Shown here: in pieces, positions 16,044 through 24,673 of the stretch | Numbering within the stretch: position 1 is the stretch's first letter | Layout: the number at the start of each line of letters is the position of its first letter | Source: Clostridia bacterium | GTDB taxonomy: Bacteria > Bacillota > Clostridia > Oscillospirales > Acutalibacteraceae | Assembly (NCBI GenBank): GCA_017397845.1 | Contig: JAFQHU010000018.1 | Span: forward strand, 179,540 to 243,539 | Length of the DNA: 64,000 bases | Direction of reading: 5' to 3' | The notes under the pieces: generated by a model | The model's database searches: none | The model's input: the letters and a program-made list of their open reading frames with translations, nothing else | What the model was told of the DNA's origin: nothing | Made by a program: the position numbers and the translations under genes

Positions 16044-17408
16044 TTATTTACCCACACAGAACTGTGCGAAAACTTCGTTGACCACGCTTTCTTTGGCTCT
16101 TTCACCCGTGAGAGACAAAAGTGCCTCGATGGCGTTATCTATGCATACATTGACCGCATCCATGGTTATTCCCATTTCTATAGCTTCTATAGCCTCGTCT
16201 ATGGCAGAGAGAGCCTCCTGTGCGCTTTGTCTTTGTCTTTCCGTGGCGAGCATCGCCTGTGAGGTGTCAACCCTGTCGGTTCCGAGCACCCTTTCGATAA
16301 TATCAGTCAATTCCTGTTCACCCTCATGGGTGGCGGCACTGATAAACACCGTATAGGGCAAAACGTTTTTTATATATTCCGCATCTGCCTGTGAGGGCAA
16401 ATCGGTTTTGTTAACTATACCGATTACATCTCTGCCCCTGCACAGCTCTAAAATTTCTTTATCACTTTCGTCGAGTGCCGAAGAGCCGTCGAAAACAGCA
16501 AGTATGAGTGATGCTCTTTCGATTTTCGTCCGGGCAAGGTCAACACCTATACTCTCCACCACATCGTCGCTTTCTCTTATTCCCGCCGTATCTGCCAAAC
16601 GCAAAATTACACTGCCCACTCTGACCGTTTCTTCGACAACATCTCTCGTTGTTCCCGCAATATCCGTAACAATTGAACGGCTGAAGCCCGAAAGCATATT
16701 CATGAGAGCAGATTTGCCTACATTGGGCTTGCCGACGATAGCAGTTTCAACACCCTCGGTAATAGCTTTGCCTGCATCGAATTTATCTAAAAGAGAAGTG
16801 AGCTTTTCTTTAACCTCGGTAAGACTTTCACGAAGATAGTCAAAATCGAGTTCAGGGATTTCGTCGTCGGGATAATCTACCCAGGCAGACATATGTGCCG
16901 CCGAGGAAACGAGCACACTGCGAAACTCACCTATCTGACGTGACAAAGCACCGTCAAGAGCAGTTAAAGCCGCCCTCATCGAGCCTTCGCCCTGTGCACC
17001 GATAAGACCCATAACAGCCTCCGCCTCGGACAGATCCATCTTTCCGTTAAGAAAGGCTCTTTTGGTAAACTCGCCCGCATCGGCAGGTCTTGCCCCGGCA
17101 GAAAGAACGGCACGGAGCACCTGCTTCGTCACATAAACACCGCCGTGACAGGAAATTTCCACCGTGTCCTCACCCGTATAGCTTTTCGGCGCACGGTAAA
17201 CCAGAGCCACGGCTTCATCGATAACCTGACCGTCCATATATACCTTGCCGTGGGCGGCTCTGTAGCCTTTCAGACAAGAGAGACTTTTGCCTGAGGTTGC
17301 TTTAAATACCCTGTCGGCAATTTCGGCGGCCTTTTCGCCGCTTATTCTGATAACACCTATGCCTCCCGCCGCAAGAGGAGTGGAAACGGCGGCAATTGTA
17401 TCTGACAT
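16044..17408 (-). CDS. mnmE: tRNA uridine-5-carboxymethylaminomethyl modification GTPase
   Basis: A 454-residue GTPase that works with MnmG to build cmnm5U at the wobble position of certain tRNAs. The N-terminal folate-binding domain (DTIAAVSTP...GGIGVIRISG) is followed by helices and an inserted G domain: P-loop GKPNVGKS (226-233), DIAGTTRD, DTAGIRESDD, NKTDL. The C-terminal active Cys is in CVGK, the last four residues. Complete. It lies 21 kb from mnmG (38886), although in many Firmicutes the two are neighbours. AAAGGAG precedes ATG. Confidence 0.97.
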   Translation of the reverse strand: MSDTIAAVSTPLAAGGIGVIRISGEKAAEIADRVFKATSGKSLSCLKGYRAAHGKVYMDGQVIDEAVALVYRAPKSYTGEDTVEISCHGGVYVTKQVLRAVLSAGARPADAGEFTKRAFLNGKMDLSEAEAVMGLIGAQGEGSMRAALTALDGALSRQIGEFRSVLVSSAAHMSAWVDYPDDEIPELDFDYLRESLTEVKEKLTSLLDKFDAGKAITEGVETAIVGKPNVGKSALMNMLSGFSRSIVTDIAGTTRDVVEETVRVGSVILRLADTAGIRESDDVVESIGVDLARTKIERASLILAVFDGSSALDESDKEILELCRGRDVIGIVNKTDLPSQADAEYIKNVLPYTVFISAATHEGEQELTDIIERVLGTDRVDTSQAMLATERQRQSAQEALSAIDEAIEAIEMGITMDAVNVCIDNAIEALLSLTGERAKESVVNEVFAQFCVGK

Positions 17409-17473
17409 AAAAAGGCTCCTTTAAAGTTTTTCTGTAGGGTATTGTAGCACAGAATTACGGGATTTTCAACATT

Positions 17474-17506
17474 AAAGAAAAAACAGGCTACCCGCAGGTA
17501 ACCTGT
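17474..17506 (-). terminator. Terminator of the LRR protein gene
   Basis: On the minus strand ACAGGTTACC pairs with GGTAGCCTGT (one mismatch), followed by T6, just past the stop codon. Confidence 0.82.
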
Positions 17507-17524
17507 TAAGTTTAAACTGTAACA

Positions 17525-19303
17525 TTAATAATGAGCCGCACCGCAGGCACATACGGAGTTAGTTTTAAAGAGCTTATAGAAAATGCGGAGTATTTTCCAT
17601 ATAAAGCCCATAAAGCCTGTTTTGTGACAATTACAGGTACAGTTCTCTGACGGGTCAGAGGGTGCCGGCTTTTCAAATTCATAATCACAGCCGTCATTGT
17701 CGCATTTGTAATCACCGTCTGAATCCTTATGACCTTTAGCGGGAATAATTTCAGTGTAGTTATTTCCGCATTTACAAAGGAAGGACATAATACCGTCATC
17801 CGTACAGGTAGCATCTATCACTACTCCTGATGTGAAGCTGTGAGTGTGGTCGGGTTCATCAGGCACATCAGGGTCTTCGGGAGTAACAGTGTTAAAGTGC
17901 ATTGTTACATTAGGATAGAAGGATGTGTAAATAAATACTGAGTCGCCTAAATCGAACTCCTCATAGTAAGATATATTGTTCCATTCTTCCTCTGTGCCGT
18001 CATAATATACATCTGTAAGCGAATGTCCATTGAAAGCCCCGGCTGAAACCTCCTTCAGACTTTTCGGTAAAACCGAAAGCTTTTCAATCGGACAGGAATT
18101 AAACGCACTGCTTTCAATATATTCGAGTTTATCAGACAATTCAACCTGTTTAAGATTGCTGCATTTGAAAAAAGTATTTTTGCATATCCTGCGTACACCG
18201 TCAGAAATTATGATTTTTTCAAGGTTATCGCAACCGGTAAATGCTTTTGCAGAAATTTCTGAAACACCGGCAGGTATTTTGTATGTTTTATCTGTTTTAG
18301 ACGGAGAATAATATATTAATTCTGTCATTTCCTTATTGAAAAGAACATCATCAACAACCGTATAATACAGATTATTTCCCTTTACAGATATTTTATTTAA
18401 CGAAAAACCCATTCCGCCCTGTGTTGCAGGCAAGTATGCACTTACATCAGACATTCCGACAGGAATAACCATTTCGTTTATTTCCGTATCATAAAAAACA
18501 GCTGTGGAAACATAATTTGCTTTTTCCGGAAGCACAAGCTTTCCAATCGTACAATACGAGAACGCAGAAGCAATTGTATCTGCCTGTTTAACAAATACAA
18601 CATTATCAATATTGCATTTACTGAACGCATCATCGCTAATGTAAACATTTTCCGCAAAGGTTAGATTATTAATATTAACATTTTCGAAAGCATATCTGTC
18701 AATGTTTTTTACTCTTTTTAATGTTATATCCTGCAAACTGCTGCAATCTTTAAAAGCCTCAAAGCCTATAGTAAGAGGCACATTACCATCTTCAATTCCT
18801 AAAGTTGTTAATTTAGTACATCCGGAAAATGCCTTCTGTATAATTTTCTCAACTGTTTCAGGTATTAATATTTTTTGCACGGAAGAGCCTTTAAAAGCAC
18901 CCTCTGAAATTTCGCTTACACCCTTTTCAATTGTCACGGTGTTAATATCCTCATTCTGAAATGCATATCTGCCAACAGTATAAACATTAAATGTACCGTA
19001 TACATTACTTAAAAGATCACCGTCTTCTCTGATCGTAACCGAGCTCTGAATCTTTATATCCTTTTGCACTTCATGAACCCTTACAAGTTCCTGAAGAGAA
19101 TTACGATGATATCCGTCACATAAACCGTGAGGTTCCGCTGTTCCGTCTTCAAACCCCCAATAAATAACACCATCCACACAACCTCTATGCGTGACATTAC
19201 CCACCGCAGCATCAGCCTTCAAGCCTGTATTCGTAAAGGGCACGGCACCCAAAAACATCAGCACTGCTAAAAACAGGCTTACAAATTTCTTTCCTTTTTT
19301 CAT
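17525..19303 (-). CDS. Secreted BspA-like leucine-rich repeat protein with cysteine/aromatic C-terminal tail
   Basis: A 592-residue surface or secreted protein. Signal peptide at 1-33 (basic start, FVSLFLAVLMFLGAVPF, cleavage near ADAAV). About 90-440 holds BspA-type LRRs with repeated units such as GAFKGSSVQKILIPETVEKI. A Pro-rich spacer leads to two Cys-containing modules (CTDDGIMSFLCKCGNNY, then HKDSDGDYKCDNDGCDY). The end (about 555-592) has CTCNCHK, a hydrophobic FMGFIWKILRIFYKLFK stretch and CACGAAHY. No LPXTG or dockerin. BspA-like LRRs often bind host or matrix proteins. I recall similar tails on other Clostridia secreted proteins; their function is not established. Confidence 0.88.
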   Translation of the reverse strand: MKKGKKFVSLFLAVLMFLGAVPFTNTGLKADAAVGNVTHRGCVDGVIYWGFEDGTAEPHGLCDGYHRNSLQELVRVHEVQKDIKIQSSVTIREDGDLLSNVYGTFNVYTVGRYAFQNEDINTVTIEKGVSEISEGAFKGSSVQKILIPETVEKIIQKAFSGCTKLTTLGIEDGNVPLTIGFEAFKDCSSLQDITLKRVKNIDRYAFENVNINNLTFAENVYISDDAFSKCNIDNVVFVKQADTIASAFSYCTIGKLVLPEKANYVSTAVFYDTEINEMVIPVGMSDVSAYLPATQGGMGFSLNKISVKGNNLYYTVVDDVLFNKEMTELIYYSPSKTDKTYKIPAGVSEISAKAFTGCDNLEKIIISDGVRRICKNTFFKCSNLKQVELSDKLEYIESSAFNSCPIEKLSVLPKSLKEVSAGAFNGHSLTDVYYDGTEEEWNNISYYEEFDLGDSVFIYTSFYPNVTMHFNTVTPEDPDVPDEPDHTHSFTSGVVIDATCTDDGIMSFLCKCGNNYTEIIPAKGHKDSDGDYKCDNDGCDYEFEKPAPSDPSENCTCNCHKTGFMGFIWKILRIFYKLFKTNSVCACGAAHY

Positions 19304-19429
19304 GATTTCAGACCTTTCTTGAATTAAATTTAACTATATGCACATAATTTAGTCTATACAGTTTATTTTATCTTAGCATATTTGCCTTTATAATTCAAGT
19401 ATAATTGATATAAAAGGGCGTAAAATTTC

Positions 19430-19762
19430 ATGAATTATTTCGAAATCGGGCAGAGAATAAGAAAATACAGAAAGGCGATGGGACTTTCTCAGGAAGAATT
19501 AGCCGAAAAAACGGGTATCTCCGTAACACATATGAGCCACATCGAAACAGGAAACACCAAATTAAGTCTTCCCGTATTGGTAAAAATAGCAGAGACATTG
19601 CAGGTCAGCTCCGATGCACTCCTTTTCGACAATACCTCCGCCACGAAAAATACCATTCTTGACGAAATAACGAAACACCTTGCCGACTGTAACGCTTCAC
19701 AGCTTATGATTATCAGCGACATAGTTAAATCTGCCTGTACAGCTTTAAATAAATACCTTTAA
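19430..19762 (+). CDS. XRE-family helix-turn-helix regulator
   Basis: A 110-residue DNA-binding protein. The Cro/CI-type HTH is at about 7-61 (IGQRIRKYRKAMGLSQEELAEKTG, then VTHMSHIETGNTKLSLPVL). The short C-terminal part (EITKHLADCNASQLMIISDIVKSA) is probably a dimerising helix pair. Divergent from the LRR gene and upstream of the sialidase gene, with its own terminator; it may regulate either neighbour, which is only inference. The ribosome site is weak (AAGGGCG). Confidence 0.92.
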   Translation: MNYFEIGQRIRKYRKAMGLSQEELAEKTGISVTHMSHIETGNTKLSLPVLVKIAETLQVSSDALLFDNTSATKNTILDEITKHLADCNASQLMIISDIVKSACTALNKYL

Positions 19763-19797
19763 AAAGAAAGTTCATCGTAATGAGCTTTCTTTTTTTA
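19763..19797 (+). terminator. Terminator of the XRE regulator
   Basis: AAAGAAAG pairs with CTTTCTTT, with a small inner CAT/ATG stem, followed by T-rich DNA directly after the stop codon. Confidence 0.75.
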
Positions 19798-19815
19798 TTT
19801 TTTCTTAATAATTTA

Positions 19816-19845
19816 TTGACTTTTACCCCCTGCAAATGATATTAT
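19816..19845 (+). promoter_or_regulatory. SigA-type promoter of the sialidase gene
   Basis: TTGACT (19816-19821), 18-bp spacer, TATTAT (19840-19845), 34 bp before the start codon. Confidence 0.65.
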
Positions 19846-19878
19846 CATTATATCTATAATTATTTTGGAGGAATAACA

Positions 19879-21423
19879 ATGAAAAAAACACTTTCAATTA
19901 TTCTTACTGTCCTTATGCTTTTCTCTCTTTCGACAGTAGCATTTGCGGCAGACTATGACCAATTTTTGGACAGAGGAACATTAGGCTGCAATGAATACCG
20001 TATCCCCTCTCTCTACACCCTCAATGACGGCTCCGTTATTGCTGCGGCTGATATGAGATACGACCACGGTACGGATTCACCCAATAACATTGACATCATG
20101 GTAGCTTTTTCTCCTGACGGCTACACAAATTGGGAATACAATGTTGTAAATCACTTCGACGATTATGCTGACGGCATCACCGATGTCTCAAGTGCTTCCT
20201 TCATTGATACTGCCATAACACAGAATAAAGACGGCAGAATTTTTATGATAGTGGATGCTCAGCCCGCAGGCTGCGGTTATCTCAAATGTAAGCAAGGCAC
20301 CGGCTACACTACCATAGACGGTGTAAAGCGTATGCTTCTTACAAAGGGCAGCAACACAAATCTCAGCTCCTTTGAATATTACATCGGTGACTTTGAGGGT
20401 GACTTTGCCCCTGTTATCAATCTCGCAGACGGCACACCCACAACCTACAGCGTTGACAAAGAATTCGACCTTTATCAGAACGGCAAAGCTCTCACAATGA
20501 AGCAGCGCGGCAGTGACAAAACTGTTACTCAGAATATTTTCTATGCTGATGCAGTTCTCCGTTGCTTCAAAACCACATATCTCTGGCTCCGTACAAGTGA
20601 TGACGGCGGTAAGACATGGAGTGCTCCCGAAATCATCACCGGTCAGGTTAAAAATGACAATGAATATTTCCTCGGCATTTGCCCCGGCAAAGGCTTCGTA
20701 ACCACCCTCGAGGACGGCACCGAAAGAATTATCTTTATGGTATATGATAACGGTGTCCTCGGTTGGAACGAATTTGAAAACGTCAGCACTATCTATTCCG
20801 ACGACGGCGGTGTTACCTGGCAGCGAGGTGCCGAAACCGTATGCGGTATTCAGGTAGGTAAGGTAAGTGAATCCCAGATGGTCGAGCTTAATAACGGAGT
20901 TCTCCGTCTGTATGCTCATAATAAGGGTAACTACATAGCTTATGCAGACAGCACAGACGGCGGTCACAGTTGGACAGATTTCGTTTTGGACCTTTCACTT
21001 TCCGCACACGGTAACTGCATGTGCTCATTTATTGGTACCGAAATCGGTGGTCAGAAAGCTGTCATCGGCTCCTTCGCTTCAAATAACTCTCAGAGAGCAG
21101 ACGGCGTCATCAGGGTTGGTTTCGTAAATCCCGACAATTCCGTCAATTGGGTTTCTACCTACAATCTTCCCGGCAGAGACATTCCTTGGAAAAACTTCTT
21201 TGCTTACTCATGTATAACCGAGCTTTCTGACGGTAACTACGGTATACTTTTTGAAGATGAAGTTTCTCATATTTCTTATCTCATATTCTCAGTGGATGCA
21301 AACGGAAACATCACAGAGGTTAACGGTGAAGAGCTCGAAAGCAATCAGTCCGCTCCCCTTAACTTCTGGCAGAAGCTTATTAATTTCTTTAAAAATCTCT
21401 TTGCAAAGCTTTTCAACTTCTGA
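19879..21423 (+). CDS. Secreted exo-alpha-sialidase (GH33-like, BNR/Asp-box)
   Basis: A 514-residue secreted glycosidase predicted to release terminal sialic acid from host or mucin glycans. Signal peptide 1-24 (MKKTLSIILTVLMLFSLSTV, cut at AFA). The Arg of the catalytic triad lies in YRIPSL (40-45, the FRIP motif). Three Asp-boxes match SxDxGxxW: SDDGGKTW (~240), SDDGGVTW (~307) and STDGGHSW (~358). The protein ends in an amphipathic aromatic/basic tail, FWQKLINFFKNLFAKLFNF. GGAGG precedes ATG. No nan catabolic genes are nearby, so uptake of the released sugar is not evident here. Confidence 0.92.
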   Translation: MKKTLSIILTVLMLFSLSTVAFAADYDQFLDRGTLGCNEYRIPSLYTLNDGSVIAAADMRYDHGTDSPNNIDIMVAFSPDGYTNWEYNVVNHFDDYADGITDVSSASFIDTAITQNKDGRIFMIVDAQPAGCGYLKCKQGTGYTTIDGVKRMLLTKGSNTNLSSFEYYIGDFEGDFAPVINLADGTPTTYSVDKEFDLYQNGKALTMKQRGSDKTVTQNIFYADAVLRCFKTTYLWLRTSDDGGKTWSAPEIITGQVKNDNEYFLGICPGKGFVTTLEDGTERIIFMVYDNGVLGWNEFENVSTIYSDDGGVTWQRGAETVCGIQVGKVSESQMVELNNGVLRLYAHNKGNYIAYADSTDGGHSWTDFVLDLSLSAHGNCMCSFIGTEIGGQKAVIGSFASNNSQRADGVIRVGFVNPDNSVNWVSTYNLPGRDIPWKNFFAYSCITELSDGNYGILFEDEVSHISYLIFSVDANGNITEVNGEELESNQSAPLNFWQKLINFFKNLFAKLFNF

Positions 21424-21442
21424 TAAAATAATACATACAATT

Positions 21443-21473
21443 ACAGCACCTCGTATTGGGGTGCTGTTTTTTT
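21443..21473 (+). terminator. Terminator of the sialidase gene
   Basis: CAGCACC and GGTGCTG form a 7-bp stem followed by T7. Confidence 0.85.
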
Positions 21474-21479
21474 GCAGTA

Positions 21480-21529
21480 CAAAAAATCCCCTCTCCGTAC
21501 GCCACCGACGGGTGGCAAGGAAAGGGGAT
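21480..21529 (-). terminator. Terminator of the alcohol dehydrogenase gene
   Basis: On the minus strand ATCCCCT and AGGGGAT enclose a second stem GCCACC/GGTGGC, followed by T6. The hairpin is long and interrupted. Confidence 0.75.
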
Positions 21530-21580
21530 AAATCATTGTTATTTTACATAAAGTTTTCGGACTTTAAGCGTCAAAGTCTC

Positions 21581-22786
21581 TTATTTCATCATTTTTCTGA
21601 TTACTGCTTCGCAATCTGCTTCGTCCATAATTTTCGGTACGGGATAAAGAGGATTGCCTTCCTTGAGGGCTCTTTTTACGATTACGGGAATATCCTTTTC
21701 CTGAATCATATCGAATCCGTCGGGAATATTCATGTTCTTATTGAGTGTTTTGATAGCCTCAATGAAGGCTTCTGCCTTTTCCTTGTCTGTGCCGTTTGTT
21801 TTGACACCTGCGATAACTGCTAATTTTGCAAGAGGCTTGTGAGCCGATTCGCCGTAATATTCGAGTACGTAAGGAAGAATAATGGCATTTGCCAAACCGT
21901 GAGGTACATTATAATGACCGCCAAGATTATGTGCGATAGCGTGAACATAACCTACATAAGCTCTGGTGAAAGCCTGACCTGCATAGAAGGAAGCTTTGAG
22001 CATCGCATTTCTTGCCTCAACATCCTTGCCGTTTTCGTAAACCTTTTCGATGTTTTCAAAAATCATCTTAGTTGCCTTTTCGGCATAGTCGATGGTTGAT
22101 TTGACGTTGCTTTTACCGATGTAAGCCTCCACAGCATGTGTGAGAGCATCCATACCTGTGGTAGAGGTGATGTGGGGGGGAAGACCTACCGTAAGCTCAG
22201 GGTCAAGTACTGCGTACTTGGGACGGAGTCTGGGGTCATTGATAGCATTCTTTTCGTGAGTTGCAGTGTCGGTGACAACAGCGGCAAGTGTGGTCTCGGA
22301 GCCTGTACCGGCTGTGGTAGGAACGGCGAAAAGAGGGGGAAGCTTATGTACGAGCTTGAGTACACCGCGCATCTTTTTTACGGGAATTTTGGGGTTAGAT
22401 ACTCTCGCTGCGGCAGCCTTTGCACAGTCCATGGGAGAACCGCCGCCGAAAGCGATAACGCCTTCACAACCATTGTCAACATAAAGCTTTCTTGCGTCCT
22501 CGATGTTTTCGATGGAGGGGTTTGGCTGTGTTCCGTCATAAACCACATAGTCAACTCCTGCCTTTGCCATCTCTTCAAAAAGAGAATTAAGAAGACCGAT
22601 GCCCATGAGACCTTTGTCGGTTACAATGAGAACCTTTTTGAGACCCTTTGATTTGATAAATGCGGGAAGACGGCGGATAGCACCGGGGCCTTCAAGCATT
22701 TCGGGCTCTTCCCAGTTAAAGGCGCACATAGCCACTCTGAAGGTTTGCTGATAAACTCTGGAAAATGCTTTGTATGCACTGTTCAT
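21581..22786 (-). CDS. Iron-containing alcohol dehydrogenase
   Basis: A 401-residue group III dehydrogenase that interconverts an aldehyde or ketone and an alcohol with NAD(P)H. The NAD-binding motif GGGSPMDCAK and the metal-ligand region with HAIAHNLGGHYNVPHG match the family, as does GTGSETT. Length is near the usual 380-400. The start is set at ATG 22786, 9 nt after GAAAGGA; an upstream in-frame ATG (22807) has no ribosome site. Likely a fermentative enzyme such as a butanol or 1,3-propanediol dehydrogenase; substrate cannot be fixed from sequence. Stands alone. Confidence 0.93.
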   Translation of the reverse strand: MNSAYKAFSRVYQQTFRVAMCAFNWEEPEMLEGPGAIRRLPAFIKSKGLKKVLIVTDKGLMGIGLLNSLFEEMAKAGVDYVVYDGTQPNPSIENIEDARKLYVDNGCEGVIAFGGGSPMDCAKAAAARVSNPKIPVKKMRGVLKLVHKLPPLFAVPTTAGTGSETTLAAVVTDTATHEKNAINDPRLRPKYAVLDPELTVGLPPHITSTTGMDALTHAVEAYIGKSNVKSTIDYAEKATKMIFENIEKVYENGKDVEARNAMLKASFYAGQAFTRAYVGYVHAIAHNLGGHYNVPHGLANAIILPYVLEYYGESAHKPLAKLAVIAGVKTNGTDKEKAEAFIEAIKTLNKNMNIPDGFDMIQEKDIPVIVKRALKEGNPLYPVPKIMDEADCEAVIRKMMK

Positions 22787-22879
22787 AAAATCAATCCTTT
22801 CAAACATTATTTTATATGCTCTTTAATTTTACTATGAAATCAGTTTCTTTGCAAGTGATTAAGAGAAAATTCATAAAAT

Positions 22880-22910
22880 AATAGGCCGTTTCTGACTGAA
22901 ACAGCCTATT
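22880..22910 (-). terminator. Probable terminator of the thiamine-transport operon
   Basis: AATAGGC and GCCTATT with inner GTTTC/GAAAC form a strong stem just past the ATPase stop codon; the T-tract is weak (ATTTTAT). Confidence 0.65.
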
Positions 22911-22916
22911 TCTCTT

Positions 22917-23660
22917 TCATATAATGCCAATTTTTCTGATTATCTCTTCCTTATAAGCGATAAATTCTCTGCTCATGGGATTTCGCTCTGATTTTTCACC
23001 GGGCAGATCAATAATAATTTCTTCCGTAATTTTTCCGGGTTTTCCCGTTAAAAGAAAAACTCTGTCGGAAAGTAAAATTGCTTCATCGATATCGTGGGTG
23101 ACGAAAAGCACCGAAAGCTTTATTTCTTTCATTACGGATAAAAACCAACGGTGAATCGCACTTTTGGTTATGCTGTCCAATGCACTGAAGGGCTCATCCA
23201 AAAGTGCCGCCTTTTCCGAAGCAAGATATGTCCTCAAAAAAGCCACTCTCTGTCTCATACCGCCCGAAAGCTGATGAGGATATTTGTTTCCGGTTCCTTC
23301 GAGTCCGAATTCCCTGAGATGGCTTTCCGCCTTTTCTCTCGCCTCTTTTTTTGCCATTCCCCTGATAACGAGCGGAAGTGCAGCGTTATCGATAACCTTT
23401 TTATGGGGCAGCAATAAATCTTTTTGAAGCATATAGCTGATTTTTCCGGCTTTGCCCGTTATGTCTTCGCCGTCAAAGTAAATTTTGCCCTCATCGGGAG
23501 CATAAAGACCGGACAAAACATTGAAAAGAGTTGTCTTTCCTGCACCGCTGACGCCCAAAAGAGAAACTGTTTCTCCCTCAGCAACAGAAAGTGAAATATC
23601 CTCGATTATCCTGACATTTTCAAAGCTGACCGTAATATTTTCTGCCCTCAGTAAACTCAT
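22917..23660 (-). CDS. thiZ: ABC transporter ATPase (ThiZ-like)
   Basis: A 247-residue ATP-binding subunit. Walker A GVSGAGKTT (~37-45), Q-loop SYMLQKDLLLPHKK, signature LSGGMRQR, Walker B ALLDEPFSALD and switch FVTHDIDEA are all present. It belongs to the taurine/nitrate/HMP type of importer ATPases and is the last gene of a four-gene operon led by a TPP riboswitch, so it should power import of a thiamine precursor such as HMP or formyl-aminopyrimidine. Function in ATP hydrolysis is certain; the substrate follows from the riboswitch. Confidence 0.92.
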   Translation of the reverse strand: MSLLRAENITVSFENVRIIEDISLSVAEGETVSLLGVSGAGKTTLFNVLSGLYAPDEGKIYFDGEDITGKAGKISYMLQKDLLLPHKKVIDNAALPLVIRGMAKKEAREKAESHLREFGLEGTGNKYPHQLSGGMRQRVAFLRTYLASEKAALLDEPFSALDSITKSAIHRWFLSVMKEIKLSVLFVTHDIDEAILLSDRVFLLTGKPGKITEEIIIDLPGEKSERNPMSREFIAYKEEIIRKIGII

Positions 23661-23666
23661 ACGAAA

Positions 23667-24656
23667 TCATCCTAAATAATTATTTGTAAAACCTTTATCC
23701 GTAATATCTCTGTCCACAAGACCTTCCTCATAAAGCCACTTATAAAAGCCGTTCCATCTTGTCGGATCCATATATCCCCACTTTTCACTGTCTGCAATAT
23801 ACTGAGATGCCATCCACTTCTGACTTTCGGTGACCAAATCCTCACTGCCAATGAGCGAGCCCGTTGTGTCACCCTTTATGAGAATGTCGGCAGCTGCTTC
23901 CGGATTTTCAACAGCATATCTGTAGCCCTTTTCCGTGGCACGTAAAAACGCCTTCGCTTTTTCGGGGCTTTCATTCAGAAAAGCATTGTTTCCGATAATA
24001 ACGGGAGTGTAATAATCAAAGGTTTTTTCCATATCCTTCATATTAAAATAGTCAAAATCAACACCCGCATTTTTACAGGCGATTCCTGCCCAACCATAGT
24101 AAATCCATATGGCATCAGCATCGCCGTTTCTGAGTGCTTCGGCTTCATTGGTCACGCTGGGAATAAGCTCAAGCTTTCCATAATCTGCTCCGCTTTTTTT
24201 CATCAGATGCTCTACCATTTTAAGCTCGATAGGACTGTTCCATGTGGAATATCTTTGGTTTTCCATTCCCTTCGGAGTGTCCATACCCTCGCCCTTTCTG
24301 GAAATTATGCCGGAGGTATTATGCTGTAAAACTGCAGCGACTGACGTTACTTCCAAAGGCTCGTCCAAAGCAAAGGCAGCAGCCAATGAATCCTGAAAGG
24401 AAATTCCGAACTGTGCCTGACCCGATGCGGTCATAAGCTCTGCGCCGTCTTCGGGAGGCTGTACAATTTTGATTTTTATACCCTCTTCCTCATAATAGCC
24501 GAGAGAGTCGGCTACATAAAAGCCTGTATGGTTGGTGTTAGGTGTCCAATCAAGACAGAGAACTATCTCCGTAACACTTTTGTCCCCTTTTCCGCCACAG
24601 GCTGTAAGAGAAAAAAGAAGTATGAGAGTAAGCAATACTGCAAATATTTTTTTCAT
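23667..24656 (-). CDS. thiY: Pyrimidine (HMP)-precursor-binding lipoprotein (ThiY/NMT1-like)
   Basis: A 329-residue solute-binding protein. A lipoprotein signal with lipobox FSLTAC puts Cys near residue 19. The mature part starts with LCLDWTPNTNHTGFYVA, the hallmark of THI5/NMT1-type binding proteins, and continues with GYYEEEGIKIKI and an ISFQDSL block. It should capture a thiamine pyrimidine precursor at the cell surface for the permease and ATPase encoded beside it. ATG 24656 was chosen over ATG 24665 because only the former has proper spacing to GAAAGAG. Confidence 0.92.
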   Translation of the reverse strand: MKKIFAVLLTLILLFSLTACGGKGDKSVTEIVLCLDWTPNTNHTGFYVADSLGYYEEEGIKIKIVQPPEDGAELMTASGQAQFGISFQDSLAAAFALDEPLEVTSVAAVLQHNTSGIISRKGEGMDTPKGMENQRYSTWNSPIELKMVEHLMKKSGADYGKLELIPSVTNEAEALRNGDADAIWIYYGWAGIACKNAGVDFDYFNMKDMEKTFDYYTPVIIGNNAFLNESPEKAKAFLRATEKGYRYAVENPEAAADILIKGDTTGSLIGSEDLVTESQKWMASQYIADSEKWGYMDPTRWNGFYKWLYEEGLVDRDITDKGFTNNYLG

Positions 24657-24673
24657 TTTTATCATCTCTTTCT

